DNA from: Latrodectus hesperus
Lineage: Eukaryota > Arthropoda > Arachnida > Araneae > Theridiidae
Assembly (NCBI GenBank): GCA_037975125.1
Contig: CM075855.1
Span: 86,501,206-86,565,205 of the forward strand
DNA: 64,000 nt
Direction of reading: 5' to 3'
Under the pieces are notes generated by a model that saw only the letters and a list, made by a program, of their open reading frames with translations, did not search any database and was not told the DNA's origin. Shown here in pieces: positions 52,705-62,365 of the stretch; position 1 is the stretch's first letter, and each line of letters opens with the position of its first letter. The translations under genes were made by a program, and so were the position numbers.

Positions 52705-54029
52705 TAAAAATATCTTTATTAAAATTTTCAATAATGGTTTAATAATAGAGCGATATCCGCGGGAGAAAGCTTTGGATTCAACCCAAACGTTGTTGAGTAA
52801 TGGGATATGAATGTTGCGTTTCTACTTTTCGCCTGTATATCTTTCGGTGAGAGTGCTTGGAATTTTTCCTCTACCCTTGAAACTTGAATCAGTCCCCCAA
52901 GCTCTCCAGGCCAGTTAAAAGTAATCGCGAACAATGCCTGACAACCAATTTCAGCTGCTGTCGACAACGCGACATCAAATTCAAAGGGATCACGATACGT
53001 TGAAGTTTTCTGGAAGTGAAATTGCAAGAAGCAACAACAACCCTTACCAATTTATGTTCTGTTTTCTGAGAGTATAAATAAATAACAAAAAAGCTTATAA
53101 GATAAAGCGAAAAATAGAGAGAAACTTCAAATTAATGGATGATGGACTATTAGCAGTGGGTGGAAGAGCTTTCCTTTTACGTGCCTCTTCCGCTCACTTC
53201 TCCAGGACGAACAGACCCCAGTCCCTCATCTTCGAGACCACTTTTTATCATTACGATCCTCACTAGGGCAGGGATGGAGTAATGTCAGGATCCCCTTTAA
53301 TTAAAGTTTAAAACTTTTAATGGTCGGAGAGGATCTGGTCAAGAATCGTTATTTATCCGGGGAGCTTTTAAAAGTGAAGAGGGTGGTCGAAGGGTGGGGA
53401 TGGACTAACGACGGATGTGTCGGTCTTTATCTTCAGCAGCACGTGACGCCGGGAGTTCAGAAATTAATGGCTGGAGAAATCGGCGAGGGGGGTGGGCGAG
53501 AGTTCAAAAGGAGCTTCCGTGGTAAGCTGGATGGATCTCGTGTAATGAGCAGTAAAAGATGTCGAATGAAAGGAAAGGGGGTGTTCGAAGGAGGAAGTGA
53601 AATTGACAAAATGTCACTTTTATACTTATAGTCAAAGGATCAAATAAAGAAATTACTTTTCTTCCGTTTCTCCAATTATGATGAAAGGAGAAAGAAAATG
53701 ACTTGGCGAAATCAACGGCTTTCTGAAGCAGCCTAGATAAGAGCCAAATGCTTAGTGCTTCAGTTCTTAGCTCAAAAATCCACAGTTTGTTTACCCACAT
53801 ATGCCCCAGATATTTGTAATGCGTGTCCCTGTTTCAATAATCCAATGTGAGCAGAAAGTGACCATAGAGCTACAAACAAATCAACTGGATGGGTGTAAAT
53901 TTCAACAGTGTAATATTTTACACACACATACAATGTGCATTTACATACCCATTGCGCATTTTTCTCACTGCATTTGGTAATAATGCTACACACATGCATA
54001 ATAGTGCAGGCGAGCCTCGAGCTGCAACT
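52705..54029. other. Non-coding stretch with a GC-richer block
   Basis: No gene is supported. The interval 53150-53640 is G-rich on the plus strand and open for 103 codons (53320-53631) with no recognised domain; the minus strand is open as well. It could be regulatory sequence or an unrecognised repeat. Confidence 0.4.
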
Positions 54030-54165
54030 TAACATTTTCGGAATAACGTTTGGAATACTTGCCCATCACCAAACATCTCGTAATTGCCAACTACTCTCAG
54101 ATGGCGAGGTCACACTTGAGCTGGCACACCCCTCTCCACATCCTCACACACTTGACATTTGAAGC
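54030..54165 (-). repeat. Repeat family X fragment
   Basis: In reverse complement it shares the GGATGTGGAGAGG, AGCTCAAGTGTGACCTCG and GATGGGCAAGTATTCCAAAC blocks with the copies near 56.2 kb. It is separated by about 240 bp of unrelated sequence from the fragment at 54404-54640, which carries the adjoining part of the family unit. The two probably form one copy split by a later insertion. Confidence 0.65.
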
Positions 54166-54403
54166 TTTTTTCATCCATAGAATGAAAAAGCTAAACGCTC
54201 TCACCTTTAGTTTAAATGAACAGAAGTGATGATTTTGAAAATTGATATTTAAACAATTCTAAAGAAGCAGATAGCCATTAATATTATTGGCTGAAAACTT
54301 GCTTTTCTAATATCACACAGAAATGATGGAATGCCAATACTCCACCTGTTAAGGTATTAATATCATCCATCAATGCACTAGCCAATTGTATGTTTGCCTA
54401 TGA

Positions 54404-54640
54404 CAAATCCACGCCACACCAGCGGAAGGACTTTGGACGACACAGATGAATATGGACACGGCCACAACCCACGGAGCTCCAGCAACCCAATGAGGGAGAA
54501 TGTGATCACCCTCTCAATCACTGTCCTCGACAAATGATGCTTCACTTTGTTGCTGATCTTAACGGAAAGCGGCGTGGAGCTACTGAACCACTGGAACTCT
54601 ACGCAATGTGATAAATATCTGCACACATGCATTCATATAC
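54404..54640 (-). repeat. Repeat family X fragment with conserved reading frame
   Basis: In reverse complement it matches 56345-56475: both encode KVKHHL, RVTTFSLIELLELR-like words in the same frame (minus-strand frame 54378-54632; plus-strand frame 56332-56547). A shared frame between diverged copies suggests the repeat derives from coding sequence or is simply young enough to keep it. No known domain is recognised. Confidence 0.65.
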
Positions 54641-54664
54641 AAATTACAACCCTATTTCGTTCTC

Positions 54665-54830
54665 ATTACTGGAAATAGTCAGTTCGAATCCCTACTGAAC
54701 TGATAATCCGTCGCATTCTCTAAAGGCGGCTGGTCAAGTTAAATAGATTGTCGTACTGGTCTAAGTGAACCAACTGGGAGTGGCGGATTGGGGTCTTCTG
54801 CTGGATCCCTGCTTCAACATGGCAAAGTGT
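54665..54830 (+). repeat. Dispersed repeat, copy 2
   Basis: Reverse-complement partner of about 4520-4650, sharing GGGGTCTTCTGCTGG and TTAAATAGAT blocks and a B-box-like AGTTCGAATCC at the left end. This supports a dispersed, possibly tRNA-derived family. Its ends are not precisely set. Confidence 0.6.
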
Positions 54831-56185
54831 GTCACCACAGGCTTATTCTATCTAACTAGTACAGTCCAACTCAGAACTGGGTACAGGGAAGCTGGCTAGT
54901 TCAATAACAAGATCAAAGAGAATCCTTAATTGTTCAATTCTAAATTTAAAAGATTAATTACAATTTATCATCACAGAGGGAGAAAAAGCTATACAGTTCA
55001 GACTCTAAGCTTCCAGCTCTTTTCAGTGACGTAAATTATCGATGAAAGACGTAAAATTTACATGTGTAACATATAAAAACATAATATTTTAATTTTCAGT
55101 CAACAAATATATAAAATTATATTAAAATATTATTTAAAGAATTAGTCTTGTAACATAGGTTATTATTTTTCTCACCATACGTTTTATTGAACTTTTTTTC
55201 ACACCGCACACAAGAATAATTTATTGTATTCTAAGGATCTTTTTATAAAAACAATTTTACTGCGTTTTTCAAATATGCATAATCAAAATATAATCGCAAT
55301 TGATATGTATCAAAGAAAATAAAATGCAGCGCATATCTTATGAATTGTGAAAGAAAAAACATCTAATGTACCTGTTAAAGGGTAGATAAATCATCAGTGC
55401 CCATGTGAAGGAAAGAATAACAATGTAAAATGCATAAATGTAAAGTATTACTTCCACATAGGAGTGAAGTTTTAATGCTTAATTTCCTTGGAATCCTTGG
55501 GGTTGGTACTCTTGCAAATGGTAATGATTCCGGAAAGAAATAGTTCTGTAGCTATTATCCTCCATATTCTTTCTTGCTGTCATGCAAATGCAAGGTAGGT
55601 TTAAGATTTTCTAGGAATAACGGTTATATTTTTTTTTATTTCTGTTAAAAAAAATACCGCCGGCGTGCACAATTATTTAAGAAATACTAAAGCTTTACTT
55701 CATCCAGGGCCCCAAAGCGAAATTATTTCTGTTTTGCACACTGTAGTTACTTCGATATGTGAGACGCTATTTTCTTTTTAAATCTTTCGATTCGAGGTTT
55801 ATAATAAATATAAATGATAGTTGTATGCTTGAAAATAAATAGATATGAGTACATATTGGCAATTTTAAAGAAGACTGAGTAAAAAATAATTCTAACTCTT
55901 GATTTAATTTTTTTATCAATTCCCTGCAAGATTTTATATTGATTTTTTGGCACTATTTTTTTGATTCCTTTGATACTATTCCATTTCATCTGTACAGGCA
56001 ATAAAATCTCCAGATGGTACTGCTGAACTCAAAGAAAACATCATCAATTGCAACCCTTTACTATCACATTTTCAAAATCAGTTTGCCGCTATGTTTAATT
56101 TCTATTTTTCGGGATTAAGTCGTGTTTCCTTAAAATACAGGAAAAATAGCGTAGTATATATTGGGTCTATGCTTTTTATCTGTAT
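54831..56185. other. AT-rich non-coding stretch
   Basis: No gene or recognised element; the open frame at 55747-56001 (minus) has no domain signature. Confidence 0.5.
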
Positions 56186-56475
56186 CAGCCTGGCGTGGCG
56201 TGGATGTGGAGAGGAAGTTGCCAGCTCAGGTGTGACCTCGTCACTTGCCCGTGGTTCAAAATGACGAGGCACTTGGTGATGGGCGAGTATTCCAAACCCA
56301 TTAACCTAATGGCTCGCCTGCACCGCTATGTATGCATCTGTATCAGCTCAGTAGATTCACGTTGCTTCCCGTTAAGATCAGTAAAGTGAAGCATCATTTG
56401 CCGAAGGCAGTGAATGGGAGGGTGACCACTTTCTCCCTCATTGAGTTGCTGGAGCTCCGTGAGTTAAAGGCGATT
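56186..56475 (+). repeat. Repeat family X, direct copy 1
   Basis: This contains the family blocks in order: GGCGTGGATGTGGAGAGG, CAGCTCAGGTGTGACCTCGT, GATGGGCGAGTATTCC, CACCGCTATGTATGCATCTG, then the KVKHHLP-encoding block. It is followed directly by a second copy at 56490 in the same orientation, about 315 bp on. Confidence 0.7.
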
Positions 56476-56489
56476 AATCTGTTACGTCC

Positions 56490-56712
56490 AAAATCCATCC
56501 GCTTTTGTGGCGAGGATATGGAGAGGAGAATGCCAGTTCAGGTCTGACCTCGTCATCTGACCGTTTTTCAAAAATTACGAGACGCTTGGTGTTGGGTGTA
56601 CCTTAAGGTTAATGGGATTGGAACAGGTTAACTTTAACCGGTTTCCAAACCTTTTAGTATTAACGTACAGCCCGGGAATCGCTTGCACCGCTATGTATGT
56701 ATCTGTATTCCA
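56490..56712 (+). repeat. Repeat family X, direct copy 2
   Basis: Repeats the start of the unit (GGCGAGGATATGGAGAGG, CAGTTCAGGTCTGACCTCGT, CACCGCTATGTATGTATCTG) in the same orientation as the preceding copy, with more divergence. Between the shared blocks it contains about 40 bp (TTAACTTTAACCGGTTTCC region) not present in copy 1. Confidence 0.65.
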
Positions 56713-58583
56713 TAGATAGTTATCAAAAATGTTGGTTTGGCATGTTTCACACCAGTGAAATGGAATAGCCTTATTTATTTTTATATTTCATCACATATAA
56801 CATCAAAATATATTTTTGCCATTGTCTGTTCCATCGTAAACGAAAAAGCGTAATCAAAATAGAGAAATTTCTCTACAAAATCAAAATTTCTTTATAATTA
56901 AATATCAGTTTATTAAATTTCTTTTTGCAGTATGATACTAATGTCCAAGAATCGGACAAAATAAACACTAGTGCTGTACTGCCCTCAATTAAGAGCAATA
57001 ACGCAGTGACAAAATCTTAGTAATAGATTCTGACGAAAATATCGTGCCCTAAGAATGAACATAGGATTTTGTAATTAAACACATAAAACACTAAATAATG
57101 TGAACTCTTGTACTAGTCTTTTAAAACTACACTAAAAAATTTATTTTAAGAATTTCCCCATGTTTTTGTTTCAGCGTTAGAGAAGCACACCCTCTTTATT
57201 GCTTTGAACGCTTCAATTTCGTAAACAAAATAATACAAACATTAGTAATAAAGTAGCAAATTTGAAGGACTTAACGATAAAAAAAGACTATTCTGATATT
57301 TCACATGGAAAAGAATGTTCTAAAATAATTTCATCTAAAATAAAAAAAAATTCAATATTTTACTTCAGATTACTATTAATTACTAAGAAACCTTGAGATT
57401 ATCGAAATTCATTCTAATTTTAAACTTTTTTACAGAAAAGTTAGTCGAACAGGTAAATCTCAAATAACGCAGGAAATACTGCAAAAATAAATAAAGTACT
57501 TTCCAGTTTAGAACACATAATATGGGTAAAATACGAAGATACTAAATAATAGTGCTATTTAATGTCTCCAATTGAGCAAATTTCATTTGACATTCCAAAG
57601 TTACTTGATTTGTCCTTCATTGCCATTTTGGCGACAATGCTAATCGAGTGCCACCATTCTGCAATAACGCCAAGAGGGGGAAATTTCCTAAACAAATTAA
57701 GCAAAATAAAGCGAGTGAAGAACAAAAGACCAAAGATCAAATACCATTTTTACCACCAAATCAGCAAAACGAGACTGAATATCAAACCTTTTAGTGTTGC
57801 AAGTACAACAAGAAAGAATTCTCAAGTTTCTTCGTATCGGATCGATGCCCATCTGAAAAGAGCGTCCTTTCCTCAGAAGAGAGCAATTAAAAGTAAGTTG
57901 AGAAGATGGAAACTTTTCCGGAAGACATACAAGTACTTTCCATCTGGCTATGAAGCCATCAGACACATTTTCCCCTTTCCATTTTCTCTATTTCTCCGAT
58001 GCACTTAAAGTATTTATTTAGATTTGCAGCATCCGGCCATTCTTCTGCCGGATTCCGGCCTGTAAATCGATTCGAGAGATACACCCTCTCCCCCTTCTGA
58101 AAAGTCTCCGAAGAATGCCAGGGATTTATTTATTAAGCTGTCTTTTCTAATAATTTGAGCACTTCTCTGCTTCCGGAATGAATTTCGAATCAATTTGCCA
58201 TCGTCTTTCTTGTTTGGAAAAGGCCGAACTCTATTTGTGTAATTTGATATGATATATTGCTTTCGGAGATTGATTTCCTACACTTTATTTTAATGTTAGA
58301 TTATAATTTATAATGAAACACATTTGCAATTGAAAAAAATAGATGAGCAATTTCGTCAATATATAAAAGAATATGTATATGCTTTAAGTTTGATTAGTAA
58401 TTAAATAATAAACTAAAGATTTGCCGTTTTAAGTTTTGATAAAAATTATGGACTCATATCCCATATATGTTCTTTCTGGTTTATTTTTGAATTAGATGAA
58501 TTTTTTTTTTTTGAGAATTTGTTGCTTTTCCAACCTCCTGGATTTATAATTGTGCTTCAGAAATATAGAGAATATCAGACATA
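56713..58583. other. Non-coding stretch with one long unexplained frame
   Basis: No gene is supported with confidence. The longest frame (57562-58008, plus, 148 codons) is rich in Lys, Arg and Ser, has no recognised domain and lies in a slightly GC-richer patch that is also open on the other strand. The rest is A/T-rich. Confidence 0.4.
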
Positions 58584-58680
58584 ATCTACAGCAGGGCTGT
58601 CCAACTGCAAGTGTCCCCACGGCCGTTTTAAAAAATGTGGTTTGGTGGGCTACATTATACAATGCTTCGTATATGACTTT

Positions 58681-58890
58681 ATCAGTGATATAATTTTAGT
58701 AACTTTATCACAGTGACTTATAGTTAAGTATAGTATAAAACTATTCAATATAAATAGGTATAGAAACTCATACGCAAATATTAATACATTGGTATAGAAA
58801 TCCATCATTGATATAGTTTTAGTAACTTCATCAGTGAGTTATTGTTAAGTAAAGTATATAAAACTATTCAATATACGAAGGTATAGAAAT
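58681..58890. repeat. Two-copy tandem duplication, about 122-bp period
   Basis: Two successive copies share the order GATATA(A/G)TTTTAGTAACTT, TTAAGTA, AAAACTATTCAATATA and GGTATAGAAA, offset by about 122 bp. The duplication lies inside the hAT element near its left end. Confidence 0.75.
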
Positions 58891-59297
58891 TCCTAAAATA
58901 AAACGCGCTTGTACAGTGTATTTATTATTTTGATTTTCTGCAAAAATATTAAATTATGAAACAATAATTAGTGAGAAATTTGAGGATGATTTTCATTGAC
59001 TAATGCATTGATATAAACTTTAATATTTGTTGCCGGTAAACGAAGCAACTGAGTAAAAGACTAATTAGAAAAGGGAATAAATCTATTTTGAAATACTCTA
59101 AATTCCATGTTGGAAAGACTACTTTCGTAAAGGTGCTTGCTTCCCAGCATAGAGCCACGTGCAAGCGATGAGTTTCGCAAGTTGGAGAATGGTTCTTCGG
59201 GCAGCAACTAAAAAAAAATTCAATCCATTTTGAGTTCTTCCATGGTAAAAAGAGGATCCGATTGCTATTCACACAATTCCAGCCGAAAATCTCTGTT

Positions 59298-59515
59298 TAT
59301 TTATTACATTGCATATATTCAGACTTGTATGCTTGATTCTTGAGATCCGCTTGTAAGTCTTCGTCGATAATAGGACAAATAGCACAATGACAGATGTAAA
59401 ACCACAGAAGATAACGAAGAAAACACCCAGGGCCACGGTGGGAATCGAACCCACACTTTTACGCTCTCAAGCGATTAACGGAGTGATGCTTTGATCACTC
59501 AGCCACGGAGCGCCC
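59298..59515 (-). mobile_element. tRNA-derived SINE, family 2, nested in hAT
   Basis: This 218-bp insertion is flanked by perfect 12-bp direct repeats AAAATCTCTGTT (59286-59297 and 59516-59527). On the minus strand the head carries A box TGGCTGAGTG and B box GGTTCGATTCC, and the 3' end is an A/T-rich AATAAATAA-type tail. The head resembles tRNA-Ser in its TGGCTGAGTG start but the acceptor stem is only partly paired, so it is a SINE and not a tRNA gene. Its body differs from family 1. Its target is hAT sequence, so it inserted after the hAT. Confidence 0.88.
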
Positions 59516-59582
59516 AAAATCTCTGTTCTACTTACATTCTCAACTGAAATTATAAGGAGTTGAGTAAAAAATTGAAATTTTC

Positions 59583-60118
59583 TCGATTTTGTTTTTAAAG
59601 TCACTAAATCAATTTGGGAATTCTTCTGAAATTGTGGTAACGTATTTTAAGTTAGGTGTTTTAGTTATAGCTCCATTATTGACACTACTTGAACATTTAT
59701 CAAACCCTCTTTATATCGCCTTATTTACTGCTTCAAAAATATCCTCGCTCTTGGTTGTCAGTTACAGAGGGATGAAATCAAGCATTTCCTTTGCAATCGC
59801 TCTGAATAGCTCAGATAAAAAATACAAGCTGACTAGTGCTGGACAGATCAAGTCTTTAATCCAGGCACAGTGAAAAATATTTATATTTTTAACCGTGTCA
59901 TGCAGTTTTTTTTAGGAGCATATTAATTATTATGGTATACAGATCTTGTAATGGGTCAAAGTGTCACTGAGGTTGTCGAATGTTTTGGGAATTTTTGTTT
60001 CATCGATTCATTTTGCCATTTTGACGGCACAATTTTTAATAAGCACTCCATTACGGGAAGGTGTCTTCCTTTTGACAATTACCTGCGCTACTTCGTAGGA
60101 AGAGGCAATACTGCACTT
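59583..60118 (-). pseudogene. Decayed hAT transposase (ZBED5/GTF2IRD2-like)
   Basis: Minus-strand translation in pieces gives recognisable hAT segments in family order. First is SYEVAQVIVKRKTPSRNG (near 60070-60115). Next is EMLDFIPL, a stop, then LTTKSEDIFEAVNKAI (near 59710-59790), matching the family motif around 'TTKGEDIF'. Last is ISEEFPN, a stop, then FSDFKNKI (near 59583-59625), matching 'EEFQ.RFSDFK'. Several in-frame stops, frame changes and a deletion between the last two segments show it is dead. The first and third catalytic acidic residues cannot be identified. Proteins of this lineage include several domesticated vertebrate genes, but nothing here suggests domestication. Confidence 0.72.
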
Positions 60119-60674
60119 GTTACAGGTGTCAGATTTTTAAGAAATATTTATTGCTTACGTTTTTCTTATAATCCGTAGTGATAGCTTTTTTTATTTTCTT
60201 GTGTATTTTTGAAATGTTTTCTCGTATAGCGTAATGTAATATTATGTTCTTCAGATCTTCTTGTCCACATTATGTGTTCTTCGTATCTTCTTTTTCCATA
60301 TTATATTCTTTGGGGACCGATAGAATATTTGCAAACAAATAATGCACATAAGTTTACTATTGTTTGTAATTAAAAGGTCTGATTCCCAAAGGTAGTTATA
60401 AACTCAGTGTTCTTTCATTATTTTTCTTTTCTGCGACATGCTTCACCGAGTATTTCACTTAAAAAGGCTTTAGAATTGGTATACACTCTCTTCACATTAG
60501 AATAATTATTAACTTCTCTACCTCGCTTGTGTCCCTGACCGTCCCGTTTGACTCAATCTCATATACATGAGCATGACTTCTTGAATATATGAGAATGATT
60601 GAGCAAGATCGTTACGATTTCCAGTTCTAACTCGAAATCGGAACGAAATCACTCGAACTAAAATCGAATTAGAA

Positions 60675-60760
60675 TTTAGAACTGGAAAATCAAAAGGTTC
60701 GTTCCGATTTCAAGTTCAAGCTAGAAATCAGAACGATCGTTTTGATTTTCCGGTTCTAAA
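60675..60760. repeat. 86-bp imperfect inverted repeat in hAT
   Basis: The outer 21-bp arms (TTTAGAACTGGAAAATCAAAA and its complement) match at 20 of 21 positions, with weaker pairing inside. Related words such as TTCCAGTTC and GAAATCGGAACG recur in both orientations over 60590-60895, near the right end of the element. Clustered subterminal repeats of this sort are often transposase-binding regions in hAT elements. Confidence 0.7.
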
Positions 60761-61068
60761 TGGAAATCAGAATGATCTTTCTTAGTCACCCTCGAATATT
60801 TGAGATGTCACGCTCACACATATAAGAACAGCAGCTAACAGCTAGAACTCGAATTGGTTCGTTCGATTTCCAGTTCGAATTCCGATTTCGCGTTAAGGCT
60901 TTTTATCCGTCACCAGTCGTGTCATACATTTTATTTATATTTTATCATAAATGTAAAACTTTATATATTTCGTATTTAAAGGTAATTTATGTATTTAAAG
61001 GCTGGCTTTGCTGGCAGCAAAAGAATGAGGTCGCTAGCATCATTATGTTGGACAGCCGTAATCTACAA

Positions 61069-62156
61069 CATTCTATTTTGTCAACCTTAGTTTTTACGAT
61101 TCGTGAGACATTTCAGAACACTTTATTTTAACTATGTATTTCTATTAGAATTATTGTGAGGATAATTCAAATTAATCTCTTAACTTTTTTACAATTTTAT
61201 TCAGCTTTTTATTTTTATAAATTGGATTTAACTAAATTACTATGAATTAAACTATGACGTAACAATTATCTTAGCTTGATGGCACTTTTTTTGAGATTTC
61301 AATAATTCAAAAATAGGCCAAAAGGATTGTGCGGCACCTGTGCCAAAAATTATGCCCCAAATGAAAACAAATCTGAAAGTGATTTTAAAAAGAATTGCAA
61401 GATTGTCATGTTAGGAATTTAAGTGCTTATGAAAATCATCAAATCAAAAAATATATTGCCAAATGTTTAAAATTTTAATCACTTTCTTTTCCAAAATGTA
61501 AGGTGAAAATTTTATTTTTAATTCATATTTCAATTTTTACAGAGGCAACAGCAAACGAGATCTTTTGAAATAGCTCAGACGGTCACTAAATTACAATTTT
61601 GGTTCTAAATCGCATTATTGGAGGCATTTTCTTTCTGAATATGGTTGACTGGATGATACATGAATAGAGAATTTTGCTTACGTTTTCTAAAGGAGGTAAC
61701 AAACGCTTTTAGCAAAAGAAATTATAGCAAGATGTCAAGAAGTATATCCTCGGAAATAAATTAAGACACTAATCTATTGTTATATCAGCAGGAGATGGAT
61801 TATGCTGTTATACTCAAACATATTTGCTAAGCCGAAGACCAGCTCGCCAAAACAAAATAATGAGTAAACAAACGCTATATGAAAGTTAATCAGAAGCTGG
61901 TACTAAAGAAAAAAAATTGAATAATTTATCTTCCATCCATATTGAATATGATATATCTGTATCGAATAATGATCGATGTATCTATATTGATTTTAATAAT
62001 CGATGCCTTAATAAATATTGGTTTTAAAATAAGATCAAATTTGTGATTAAATTGTATTATATTTCTCTCCGGTTAAGTTCGGTACAATAATTAAGTGCGA
62101 TAATTATGTTTTATAATTTATTCGAGTTAAACTATAGAACTTAATTTTATGCAGAT
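61069..62156. other. AT-rich non-coding stretch
   Basis: No gene or recognised element seen. Confidence 0.5.
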
Positions 62157-62365
62157 ATGAAATACAAAAATAATAGCTAGGAATTACAGAGGTTACTGTA
62201 TATTATCAAGAAGTTACTGTATATTCGTAAAATGTTACTGTATATTAACATCATTCATATATGTGTAAAGCAATTTACAGAGGTATACTGTATATTGTCC
62301 TTTATAAATATATGAATACAAAAAAATAGCTAGAAATTACAGAGGTTTCTGTATATTTTAGGTGT
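62157..62365. repeat. Small repeat cluster built on ACTGTATATT
   Basis: ACTGTATATT or a close variant occurs five times (about 62195, 62217, 62236, 62286 and 62350). The longer block AATACAAAAA.AATAGCTAG.AATTACAGAGG occurs at the start and again about 155 bp later. It is a short decayed tandem array. Confidence 0.7.

Larger units (their letters stand above)
58592..61060 (-). mobile_element. hAT transposon, full length but decayed
   Basis: The element starts CAGGGCTGTCCAAC, and its other end, read in reverse, is TACGGCTGTCCAAC (12 of 14 matches). It is flanked by an 8-bp direct repeat with one mismatch, ATCTACAG (58584-58591) and ATCTACAA (61061-61068), as expected for hAT. The 2.47-kb length fits a complete hAT element. 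Inside, on the minus strand, is a decayed transposase of the ZBED5/GTF2IRD2-like lineage (59583-60118). It also holds an inserted SINE (59298-59515), an internal tandem duplication (58681-58890) and a cluster of inverted short repeats (60590-60895). Confidence 0.82.

Noticed and set aside
59430..59515. tRNA-Ser gene on the minus strand
   Set aside because: The acceptor stem is only partly paired and a 12-bp target duplication encloses the head plus a body and an A/T tail, marking a SINE.
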